A stretch of DNA of 64,000 nt, taken from the NCBI RefSeq assembly GCF_011398925.1, contig NZ_AP022842.1, positions 3,594,001 through 3,658,000 of the forward strand. The letters are read 5' to 3'. This stretch comes from Bacillus sp. KH172YL63 (lineage in GTDB: Bacteria > Bacillota > Bacilli > Bacillales > Bacillaceae_B). Shown one piece after another: positions 34,162 through 40,589 of the stretch. The position numbers were made by a program, and so were the translations under genes. The notes below the pieces were generated by a model. That model saw only the letters and a list, made by a program, of their open reading frames with translations, made no database searches and was not told the origin of the DNA. How positions within the stretch are numbered: the stretch's first letter is position 1; each line of letters opens with the position of its first letter.

Positions 34162-34704
34162 ATGAGCAATAAGCAGAAAGCCACATTCGGAGCCTGGGTG
34201 GCCGCCATCGGGACCGTCCTCGCCGCGATCGGCAGCACCCCGATCAAGAGGATTCCCGAGGATACTCTTGAGGCGTTCTCACTCATAGGAAATGAAATGC
34301 AGGGAACCGGAAATGCCTTACAGGCAGATGCCATTGACGGATTCTCTTTAACGAAAGCGGGAAATCAAATTCAGGCCATCGGGAATTCCACCGTCATCGC
34401 AGGACTTCTCATCGATTTCAATGTAATCGTGAAGCAGGAGCTGAATATCAAGGGGAACCTCATGCAGGCATTGGGTGGGGGCGCAGCCCTTGGTGAATCT
34501 TTCAGTAAAGAACATACGACGGAAGAACTGTTTTCAATTTACGGGAACCTCCTCCAGATCATCGGAAACTCCCTTCAAGCCATTTCAGGAATTCTGGAAT
34601 TAAACGGGAAAGACAGCGGTAAACTTGATGTGGTCGGAAGCTGGATCCAGGCGATCGGGGCGATCATCTCTGCCCTTGTCCAAACGGAAGCCTCCATGAC
34701 GTAA
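34162..34704 (+). CDS. Repetitive protein with G-N-x-x-Q-x-x-G repeats
   Basis: A 180-residue protein built from at least five copies of a short amphipathic unit, (A/G)GNxhQxhGN: GNEMQGTGNALQA, GNQIQAIGNSTV, GNLMQALGGG, GNLLQIIGNSLQA and GSWIQAIGAIIS. Hydrophobic stretches (AAIGTVLAAIGS, VIAGLLIDFNVIV) lie between them. It has no signal peptide and no catalytic motif. I recall similar repetitive bacillar proteins of unknown function (possibly DUF6944) but cannot confirm. The start is uncertain: the ATG at 34162 (MSNKQKATFG) was preferred over one at 34120. It follows the hydrolase gene by 58 bases on the same strand. Confidence 0.7.
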   Translation: MSNKQKATFGAWVAAIGTVLAAIGSTPIKRIPEDTLEAFSLIGNEMQGTGNALQADAIDGFSLTKAGNQIQAIGNSTVIAGLLIDFNVIVKQELNIKGNLMQALGGGAALGESFSKEHTTEELFSIYGNLLQIIGNSLQAISGILELNGKDSGKLDVVGSWIQAIGAIISALVQTEASMT

Positions 34705-34888
34705 GGTTGTTTTACATACTCAGTGTGACGGGTTTGTAGGGCAACTTTATACAGCTGCCCAGCCTGATTGCACCTTTTGAAATGTGACAGGGGACCATTT
34801 TTAAAAATCATGAGAACTGGGCAAGTGCCCATACCATTCCTCCTTGTATCGAATACTCATAACCATAGAGAGAGAGGAGGATTTGGCT

Positions 34889-35155
34889 ATGAATGATTTT
34901 CAACCTGTTCACCATGATTCGTTTATAAATATGTATGATGTCCGCCGCCCGGTCGGCAGGCCTGGATTCGGCAGACCCGGATTTGGATACGGAGGATTTG
35001 GCAGAAGGCCATTTGGATTCGGCTTTCCGTTCCTCGGCGGCCTTGCCGGAGGCCTGATCGGCGCCAGCCTGCTCAGTCCGTATGGATATGGCTACGGATA
35101 CGGTTATCCACCGCCTTACTACGGCTACCCGCCCTATCCCTACCCATACTACTAA
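34889..35155 (+). CDS. Gly/Tyr/Pro-rich small protein, possibly spore-surface
   Basis: An 88-residue low-complexity protein. A short ordered start (MNDFQPVHHDSFINMYDVRRP) is followed by GRPGFGRPGFGYGGFGRRPFGFG, a small hydrophobic patch (FLGGLAGGLIGASLL), and a tail of GYGYGYG and PPYYGYPPYPYPYY. Tyr-rich tails of this kind occur in bacillar coat or crust proteins and can be cross-linked. GAGAGGAGG lies 8 bases before the ATG, and a strong terminator follows. Function assignment is by composition only. Confidence 0.65.
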   Translation: MNDFQPVHHDSFINMYDVRRPVGRPGFGRPGFGYGGFGRRPFGFGFPFLGGLAGGLIGASLLSPYGYGYGYGYPPPYYGYPPYPYPYY

Positions 35156-35164
35156 TCAAAAAAA

Positions 35165-35206
35165 GAGCCGATCTTCCTCCAAGGTGGAGGAAGATCGGCT
35201 CCTTTT
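35165..35206 (+). terminator. Terminator of the Gly/Tyr-rich gene
   Basis: GAGCCGATCTTCCTCC / GGAGGAAGATCGGCTC perfect stem, then CTTTTAC. Confidence 0.88.
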
Positions 35207-35221
35207 ACTTGGTAAAGCGGT

Positions 35222-35259
35222 GAGGGACGGACCTCCATTGGAGGTCCGTCCCTCTTTTT
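35222..35259 (+). terminator. Second hairpin terminator (GGTCCGTCCCTC family)
   Basis: GAGGGACGGACCTCC / GGAGGTCCGTCCCTC (35222-35254) followed by TTTTT. It shares its stem with the terminator at 14913. Confidence 0.75.
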
Positions 35260-35395
35260 GGGTTGGGGTGAGATGCAGGGGATTCCGGTGTATAATTAAT
35301 CGATTTTTTTACGATTTGGGGATTTGAAGACGATATTTCACTTCAGATGTGATCTGTTAGAGAAAAATATCTATTTAGAAAGACCTCAAATTTTT

Positions 35396-35510
35396 TTATC
35401 GGCGAAATATTTCATTTAACGGCGATATTCTGGATATAACGGCGAAATTTTGGTTTTATCGGCGAAATCCCAAATATAACGGCGATATCTCTATTTTATC
35501 GGCGAACGCT
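35396..35510. repeat. Exactly 20-bp phased CGGCGA array, six units
   Basis: CGGCGA begins at 35400, 35420, 35440, 35460, 35480 and 35500 without deviation. Units read T-W-A-W-CGGCGA-W-AT followed by seven or eight variable bases. The regular flank (TTAT or ATAA) alternates. No open frame uses the region. It lies in a ~490-base spacer between two terminators and the DUF1540 gene. Confidence 0.9.
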
Positions 35511-35574
35511 TCCCTCACACCATCCTCGCCCCCAGGCCACCATCCCCATCCCGCCACAAACATATCCCCTGTAT

Positions 35575-35597
35575 AATAATGAGAATTATTATCAATA
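35575..35597. promoter_or_regulatory. Isolated Fur box
   Basis: AATAATGAGAATTATTATCAATA resembles GATAATGATAATCATTATC. No gene begins next to it: the DUF1540 gene on its right ends here, and the next plus-strand gene starts at 35942. Its role is unclear. Confidence 0.5.
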
Positions 35598-35608
35598 CTA
35601 TACATTAA

Positions 35609-35638
35609 AGAAGACAACCACGCCTATGGTTGCCTTCT
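35609..35638 (-). terminator. Terminator of the DUF1540 gene
   Basis: AGAAGGCAACCA / TGGTTGTCTTCT on the minus strand, followed by TTTAATG, six bases after the stop. Confidence 0.7.
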
Positions 35639-35644
35639 GATTGC

Positions 35645-35800
35645 TTACATACCCGGTTCAAAAGTTTTACAGTCGGTTTCTTCACTATTGTGGGCTTTGT
35701 CCCCTTTGTGACTGACAACGAAGATTTGGTCAGCAGAGCACATCTTGCCTTCACGGTTATATTTACAGTTTCTCACTTCACACATCACGTCTTGAGCCAT
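35645..35800 (-). CDS. DUF1540 Cys-rich mini-protein
   Basis: A 51-residue gene. The minus-strand ATG at 35800 is preceded by GGGAGGTGTTTAAAC; the stop is at 35645. The product carries the DUF1540 pattern: VMCEVRNCKYNREGKMCSA, then IFVVSHKGDKAHNSEETDCKTF. Its Cys residues (C7, C12, C21, C43) are spaced like a small metal-binding knuckle, and the S-x-x-TDC-x-TF ending is diagnostic. The function of the family is unknown; zinc binding is likely. It is monocistronic with its own hairpin. Confidence 0.85.
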   Translation of the reverse strand: MAQDVMCEVRNCKYNREGKMCSADQIFVVSHKGDKAHNSEETDCKTFEPGM

Positions 35801-35941
35801 GTTTAAACACCTCCCTTATAATCTTTAGCGTGTACGTTTCGAGCACGATTCATACCTGAATTGAAAGAGTGGTTTTCATATTTCCGGGTGCGCCCCCATA
35901 TAATCAAAGAGAATGTTTGATATGAAGGGAGAGCCTCTATC

Positions 35942-36217
35942 ATGGAACAAAGACGTTTGTACCACGTTCAGAATCTGGCCTTTGAAATCATGGATCAAAT
36001 GAATACTGAAACCGAATTGAAAGAGACGGATCATCTAAAGCATGTCATTGACAACTTATCCCGTGCCATCGGAAATCTGGCCGATCCATCTGGGACGTTT
36101 TCACTTGAGTATGTGGAAGAAAAAATTGCGATCGCCCATTACTTACTATTCAATAACGAAAAGAAGGTGTCCCGGATATCGTTCGATAAACAATCGGTCC
36201 CTTTCCAGCCAAAATGA
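35942..36217 (+). CDS. Conserved hypothetical protein
   Basis: A 91-residue soluble, mainly helical protein (MEQRRLYHVQNLAFEIMDQM, HLKHVIDNLSRAIGNLAD, YVEEKIAIAHYLLF) with a basic C-terminus. AAGGGAGAGCCTCTATC precedes the ATG and a strong terminator follows. No motif, signal peptide or membrane segment is present. The size and helices suggest a small regulatory or structural protein; I recognise no family. Confidence 0.65.
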   Translation: MEQRRLYHVQNLAFEIMDQMNTETELKETDHLKHVIDNLSRAIGNLADPSGTFSLEYVEEKIAIAHYLLFNNEKKVSRISFDKQSVPFQPK

Positions 36218-36223
36218 AAAAAA

Positions 36224-36262
36224 GCAAGAATGCTGCGAGGTCAGCATTCTTGCCTTTTCAAT
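36224..36262. terminator. Bidirectional terminator
   Basis: GCAAGAATGCTG / CAGCATTCTTGC (36224-36253) with CTTTTCAATTTTTT to the right and AAAAAAA to the left. It can end both the 35942 gene and the flavodoxin operon. Confidence 0.88.
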
Positions 36263-36281
36263 TTTTTAGAGGTCCGTCCCC

Positions 36282-37043
36282 CTAATGTTTAATCGGATTG
36301 ATCTCGCCCACCCAATCGCTTGCGCAGATGTCTTTGAAGGGACAGCTTGTACATACTTCCCCGTTCGGCTTGGTGCTTGAGGTGAGAGGTCCAAACAGTT
36401 TGTCTTTAAGTGTTTCGATGTAGAGTAGGCCTTTTTCCATCTCAGATTGGGTTGGGGAATGAACGAATTCTTCGCCGCTTAACAGCGAGACGATACGGAC
36501 AGCAGCTGGCAGCTTTCCGAACGATCTCCCGCAGAAAACCACCGTCAAATAATAATACAGTGTGATCATTTCCGGGTTCGAATCGACAAGGTATTTGGTG
36601 ACTGTGAACGAATCCTTTTCCCACTCTGCTACTTCAATTGTGAGGGATAGGTGGGTTTCGAGCTCTTCAAAATATTGGCGGAACTTTTCATTCACGAAAA
36701 GCGGCGGCAGGCTTCCATAGTTTTGTGTAAGATCCTGCATCAAGTAATCGGTCACCTTTGCCACAGCTAAATAATACTGAATTTTGGAATCGAAGAACGT
36801 TGTTTTCAATGAACCTAGGTGTTTTTGAATGATTTCAAGGGCATTGAAGGGTGTTCTCATCTTGGCTGGCATCAGAAAGAAATCTTTCACAACCTGGTTC
36901 ACAATGAACTGCATCACCTTTTTCCATTCAACTTCCCTCGCTTCTTCCCGCTGTATGTAGTGGTAATAAAATTTATGGGGGCAGTTGATGAATTCTTTCA
37001 AATGTACGTCAGACAATGTTTTGATTGAAAGCGAATAGTTCAT
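36282..37043 (-). CDS. RecB-nuclease-fold protein with AddB-like Fe-S cysteines, catalytic acids not found
   Basis: A 253-residue protein. It opens like PD-(D/E)XK RecB-family nucleases (SDVHLKEFINCPHKFYYHYI, Cys21) and ends with C231-TS-C234-PFKDI-C240. The N-terminal Cys plus the CxxCx5C cluster matches the iron-staple of AddB and Cas4 nuclease domains. Between them I cannot find the expected G-x-x-D or (D/E)-x-K motifs; the best-placed stretch is DSFTVTKYLVD. It may be an inactive or much diverged nuclease that binds DNA. The ATG at 37043 follows GGAGCCTGGCAC. It starts 14 bases after the flavodoxin gene, so it should be co-expressed under iron limitation. Confidence 0.65.
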   Translation of the reverse strand: MNYSLSIKTLSDVHLKEFINCPHKFYYHYIQREEAREVEWKKVMQFIVNQVVKDFFLMPAKMRTPFNALEIIQKHLGSLKTTFFDSKIQYYLAVAKVTDYLMQDLTQNYGSLPPLFVNEKFRQYFEELETHLSLTIEVAEWEKDSFTVTKYLVDSNPEMITLYYYLTVVFCGRSFGKLPAAVRIVSLLSGEEFVHSPTQSEMEKGLLYIETLKDKLFGPLTSSTKPNGEVCTSCPFKDICASDWVGEINPIKH

Positions 37044-37057
37044 GTGCCAGGCTCCTT

Positions 37058-37525
37058 TCATTTATTCTGTTTACTGAACAACAGCTCATTTGCAAATCTT
37101 CTGCCAAATTCTTTGCAGGATTCCACATCGTCATCCTCCGGGGTCAATTCCACTTTCAGGCCTTCATGGATCAAGCGTGCCCCTCTTTCAGTGAGCTTCT
37201 CATTCAACAGATCCACTGCTGCCCCGTATTTGGGATAGAATGAGTCACAAGACCCGAAACTTGCCGCTGCCTTGGCGGCCAGATCCACTTTATCCATGTC
37301 GTCATAAAATTCTTCAAACTCATACGGCAGTTCTCCGTCCCCCCAAGTGTACGCACCGAGCAGAATGCCGGCATAATTCTCAAGGACGGCTGGATCCGGG
37401 CAGTCATTCACATCCATCACATCTATTTCGGCACCGGTTTCCCTGATACCGTTCTCAATGGCCGTGGCCATTTCTTCTGTATTTCCACTCATACTTGCAT
37501 AAATCATCACGATCTTATTACTCAC
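37058..37525 (-). CDS. Flavodoxin (YkuN/YkuP-type), Fur-regulated (GTG start)
   Basis: A 155-residue short-chain flavodoxin. The FMN phosphate loop is MIYASMSGNTEEMATAIENGI. The 50s and 90s loops are ILLGAYTWGDGELP and SFGSCDSFYPKYG. It replaces ferredoxin as an electron carrier when iron is short, as YkuN and YkuP do in B. subtilis. The start is GTG at 37525, preceded by TGGAGG; the frame's upstream TTG at 37543 lies before that site. Two Fur boxes occupy the upstream region. Confidence 0.92.
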   Translation of the reverse strand: MSNKIVMIYASMSGNTEEMATAIENGIRETGAEIDVMDVNDCPDPAVLENYAGILLGAYTWGDGELPYEFEEFYDDMDKVDLAAKAAASFGSCDSFYPKYGAAVDLLNEKLTERGARLIHEGLKVELTPEDDDVESCKEFGRRFANELLFSKQNK

Positions 37526-37547
37526 GATAAACCTCCATACCAATTCA

Positions 37548-37640
37548 ATTGATAATAATTATCATTCTCATTATAAATTTAACATTACAAACTTTATTCT
37601 CCTTTGTCAACATTTAATTGATAGTTATTCTCAATTAAAC
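37548..37640 (-). promoter_or_regulatory. Fur boxes upstream of the flavodoxin operon
   Basis: TTGATAATAATTATCATTCTCATTAT (written in part; about 37548-37573) contains overlapping Fur half-sites just before the gene. ATTGATAGTTATTCTCAATTA (about 37617-37637) is a second box. Tight iron repression is expected. Confidence 0.85.
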
Positions 37641-37644
37641 TCTT

Positions 37645-37677
37645 AAAAAAGCATCCCTCACATGAGAGATGCTTTTT
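37645..37677 (-). terminator. Terminator of the MFS gene
   Basis: AAAAAGCATCcCTC / GAGaGATGCTTTTT. The hairpin spans the stop codon at 37658 and continues into AAAAAA (T tract on the minus strand). Confidence 0.75.
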
Positions 37678-38860
37678 GGTCCAACTTTTTTGAAGGAAGG
37701 CTGCGGTGGTTCCTGACTGCTTTATAAACGATCAGCGTCACAAAGACCACTCCACTGCACAAGAGGTACAATGCAGGAAAGCCAAAGCGGTCGGAAAGAA
37801 GACCTAATAAGAAGGAACCTGCTCCAATCCCAAAATCATAGAAAATAAAGAATGTTGCCGTTGCATGACCGGTCCTTCCCTTTGGTGATGCCTGGATCGC
37901 CATCGTCTGAAAGCTCGGTAGCAGGGCACCGTATCCTAAGCCGATGAGTGTCCCGGCGATGATTAAGACAACCAGGGAACCAGTGGCGCTGAGCAGTATC
38001 AGCCCGGCGGCGAATATAAAGAGAGACGGATAGATGACCGCGTCCGGACCTGAGCTGTCGAACCGACGTCCTGTATACGGCCTTGATAGCAGCATGGCCG
38101 CTGCGAAGACGACGAAGAACACGCTGACCCATTCAAATAAACCGATGGATTTCGCATATACGGAAATAAACGACATGATGCCTGAATAAGCAAACGATGT
38201 GAGAAATCCCACCGTGGCAATCGGCACCGCTTTTTTCTCAAACAAATCTTTTAAAGAAATCGGCCTTGAATGATTCACTGCCGCCTCTTCATTCACCACA
38301 ATGCCGAATGAACACAATAAGCCAATGACGATGACCATTGCAAGACCCATGAAGAGCGTTGTATACGGGATCCAGCGGATGAGATACAGTGACAGGAACG
38401 GGCCTGCGACGACGGCCAGGTTCATCGACATGGCGAAATACCCCAGCCCTTCTCCTTTTCTGGAAGCGGGGATCATATCTGCCGCAATGGCAACAAGTAC
38501 TGTCGTGACAATACTGAACCAAATGCCATGGAAAAAGCGCAGCCCCATCAACAGATAAAAGTCATGAATCCAGTAGTAAAGGAATGACGAAGCCCCAAAC
38601 ATCATCACACTCATGATCAAGGTCTTCTTCTTCCCCACCTGTTCCATGATCCTCCCCGAAAACGGCCGGACAAGTATGGCCGACAATAAGAAAATCGTGG
38701 TCGCCAATCCTGCCTCGCCTTCCGTCCCTCCCAGTTCATCGATGATATAAAGGGGCAGCACTGTCAATAACGAATAAAACACGAAAAAGATAAAGAAATT
38801 ATTCACCAGCGCCATAAAAAATGGACGTGTCCATATCGCTGATTGTTTCGAGGAGTCCAT
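37658..38860 (-). CDS. MFS transporter (DHA-type exporter)
   Basis: A 400-residue protein with twelve predicted helices. The loop 2-3 motif is RPFSGRIMEQVGKKKTLIM, a variant of the G-x-x-x-D-R-x-G-R-R signature, repeated in the second half as RPYTGRRFDSSGPDAV. The central loop is short and carries FEKKAVPI. It is probably a drug or metabolite exporter driven by protons. It is divergent from a MarR repressor gene, with repeated operator-like sequences between them, so it is likely induced by its substrate through that repressor. Confidence 0.88.
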   Translation of the reverse strand: MDSSKQSAIWTRPFFMALVNNFFIFFVFYSLLTVLPLYIIDELGGTEGEAGLATTIFLLSAILVRPFSGRIMEQVGKKKTLIMSVMMFGASSFLYYWIHDFYLLMGLRFFHGIWFSIVTTVLVAIAADMIPASRKGEGLGYFAMSMNLAVVAGPFLSLYLIRWIPYTTLFMGLAMVIVIGLLCSFGIVVNEEAAVNHSRPISLKDLFEKKAVPIATVGFLTSFAYSGIMSFISVYAKSIGLFEWVSVFFVVFAAAMLLSRPYTGRRFDSSGPDAVIYPSLFIFAAGLILLSATGSLVVLIIAGTLIGLGYGALLPSFQTMAIQASPKGRTGHATATFFIFYDFGIGAGSFLLGLLSDRFGFPALYLLCSGVVFVTLIVYKAVRNHRSLPSKKLDQKASLM

Positions 38861-38879
38861 AAAACCCTTCTTTCTAAAA

Positions 38880-38942
38880 TTAGTTGTTATGCTAATTATA
38901 TCTATAACATGTATATATGTAAATCTAATTGTTATGACAAGA
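38880..38942. promoter_or_regulatory. Putative MarR operators between MFS and marR-type genes
   Basis: TTAGTTGTTATGCTAA (38880-38895) and CTAATTGTTATGACAA (about 38925-38940) share the core AATTGTTATG/AGTTGTTATG. CATAACA-like bases in between (TATAACATG) add an inverted half-site. The region is A+T-rich and lies between the divergent start codons. Confidence 0.55.
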
Positions 38943-39012
38943 ATTTGTTTTATACGCTCAACTCACACTCAATTTCATGTATGATAAAGAAAAAGAATGA
39001 AGCAGGTGATAA

Positions 39013-39450
39013 ATGATGAAAATGTCACGTGATGAATCCATCGGGTTGTACACAAGTCATACCGTAAAAAATATCATCCGTTTCCTCACGCTTCATATGA
39101 AGGATTTTGACGTGACGCCGGAACAATGGACAGTCCTTCGGAGACTCTCGGAACAAGATGGCATCAGCCAAAAACAGCTGGCGCTAAAGTCAGAAAAAGA
39201 TCAGCCTACCCTGACAAGAATCCTCGACATTTTAGAGAGGAAAGAATTGATTTTGAAACAAAAAAATCAGGAAGACAGGCGGTCATTCCTGATTTCCATC
39301 ACAGATAAAGGCTCGAGGGCAAATAAAGAATTATCCCCTTTTATTGAAGAATTATATGAAAATACGATACTTGAAGGGATCTCCGAGGAGGACTTAGAAG
39401 TATACAAAAGCGTTCTTTCTCAAATCAATGAAAACATGTCAAAAGGATAG
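39013..39450 (+). CDS. MarR-family transcriptional regulator
   Basis: A 145-residue winged-helix repressor. Dimer helices flank FDVTPEQWTVLRRLSEQDGISQKQLALKSEKDQPTLTRILDILERKELI, and the wing has DRRSFLISITDKG (the conserved D-x-R of MarR wings). It should repress itself and the divergent MFS exporter. GCAGGTG precedes two adjacent ATGs (39013 and 39016); either may be used. The isomerase-like gene begins 11 bases downstream and is probably in the same transcript. Confidence 0.9.
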   Translation: MMKMSRDESIGLYTSHTVKNIIRFLTLHMKDFDVTPEQWTVLRRLSEQDGISQKQLALKSEKDQPTLTRILDILERKELILKQKNQEDRRSFLISITDKGSRANKELSPFIEELYENTILEGISEEDLEVYKSVLSQINENMSKG

Positions 39451-39461
39451 GAGTGGTTTGG

Positions 39462-40211
39462 ATGGAGCATATTCCAATGGCTTTACAAATGTATACGCTT
39501 CGGAATGAAAGGGACTTTACAGCTACACTTCATAAAGTAGCGGAGCTTGGATATGACGGGGTGGAGCTCGCAGGCTACGGGGGATTGACGCCTGAACAGC
39601 TCAAGAAAACGCTTGACTCTGTAGGACTTGTGGCCGCTTCGAGTCATATACCGTTAGCCGACTTAAGAAGAGATGTTGATAAAGTGATCCATGAAACGCT
39701 TGCGCTTGGAAGCAGTTATATTGTCTGTCCGTATCTTTCACCGGAGGAACGGTCGGAAGCCGATTATCATCAATTGATTGATGATTTGAACAAAGTTGGA
39801 GAAAAGTGCTTTCAAGAAGGAATCACGCTTTGTTACCATAACCACGAATTTGAACTGACCACCTTGTCAAACGGGAAAACTGCTCTCGATACGATTCTTT
39901 CAGAAACCAATCCCCATTGGGTCAAAGCGGAATTTGATATTTATTGGCTGACATATGCCGGCGAAAATCCCGTCGAATGGCTGAAACGATATCAGGGACG
40001 GACACCCCTTGTCCATCTGAAAGATATGACGACAGACGGGGAGAAATATTTTGCAGAGCTTGGTGCCGGCGGTGTCGATCTTGCCCCGGTCCTTGAATAT
40101 GGGCTGCACAGTGATGTAGCGTGGTGGATTGTTGAACAGGATGAGTCAAGAATCCCTCCGCTTGAAAGCGTCAGGATGAGCCTGGATTATTTGCGTCACA
40201 ATCGGATATGA
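39462..40211 (+). CDS. Sugar phosphate isomerase/epimerase (xylose-isomerase-like TIM barrel)
   Basis: A 249-residue AP-endonuclease-2-fold protein: ALQMYTLRNE, LGYDGVELAGYGGLTPEQL, SHIPLADL, CYHNHEFELTTL (metal ligands), AEFDIYWLTYAG, PLVHLKDM and a late Glu in WWIVEQDES. These enzymes isomerise or epimerise keto sugars or inositol derivatives using a divalent metal. The substrate is unknown. I chose the ATG at 39462 (MEHIPMALQ) because GGAG lies 8 bases before it; the GTG at 39453 overlaps that site. It follows the marR-type gene closely. Confidence 0.87.
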   Translation: MEHIPMALQMYTLRNERDFTATLHKVAELGYDGVELAGYGGLTPEQLKKTLDSVGLVAASSHIPLADLRRDVDKVIHETLALGSSYIVCPYLSPEERSEADYHQLIDDLNKVGEKCFQEGITLCYHNHEFELTTLSNGKTALDTILSETNPHWVKAEFDIYWLTYAGENPVEWLKRYQGRTPLVHLKDMTTDGEKYFAELGAGGVDLAPVLEYGLHSDVAWWIVEQDESRIPPLESVRMSLDYLRHNRI

Positions 40212-40221
40212 GGTTACCAAG

Positions 40222-40256
40222 GACTTGCCATCTGTTTGCAAGTCTTTTTCTTTTTA
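40222..40256 (+). terminator. Terminator of the MarR-isomerase unit
   Basis: GACTTGC / GCAAGTC (40222-40244) followed by TTTTTCTTTTT. Confidence 0.8.
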
Positions 40257-40488
40257 CCTTTAAAGAAAATTAGTCATGCCTTGCAGATTGTATAGTAATG
40301 AAGGTGTATCCTGAAACCTCCCCGTCACCATGCTTTCCCCTCCACAAATCCCCAAGTAAAATATGCCTAGAAAAATAATTTTCAACAAAAGGGGCAGGAA
40401 ATTGCAGATATTCCCGTTCAGATTGTTTCATACGGAAATTCATATACACTAAATATTTCAAATTTACTGATAATTTCCATAATTTTCA

Positions 40489-40517
40489 TTGTCAAACTAT
40501 CTTTTTTTTACTAGACT
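40489..40517 (+). promoter_or_regulatory. Probable promoter of the M4 protease gene
   Basis: TTGTCA (40489-40494), 17 bases, TAGACT (40512-40517), about 70 bases ahead of the start codon. The 330-base spacer 40257-40589 holds nothing else I can support. It is A+T-rich, and a 63-codon minus-strand frame in it has no ribosome site. Confidence 0.4.
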
Positions 40518-40589
40518 ACTAATTAGCCGCCGGGGCCAAAAGAAATAGCTATTTCCAAAAATCTAAGATCAAAAGGGGAAATTGTAATT

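Noticed and set aside
35500..35640. A Fur-regulated FsrA-like small RNA next to the orphan Fur box
   Set aside because: The C-rich stretch lies on the wrong side of the box for a plus-strand transcript, and neither strand shows a hairpin plus T run at the right distance. Only the orphan box is reported.
40270..40461. 63-codon minus-strand frame upstream of the M4 protease
   Set aside because: No ribosome site and no family resemblance. The region is a promoter spacer.
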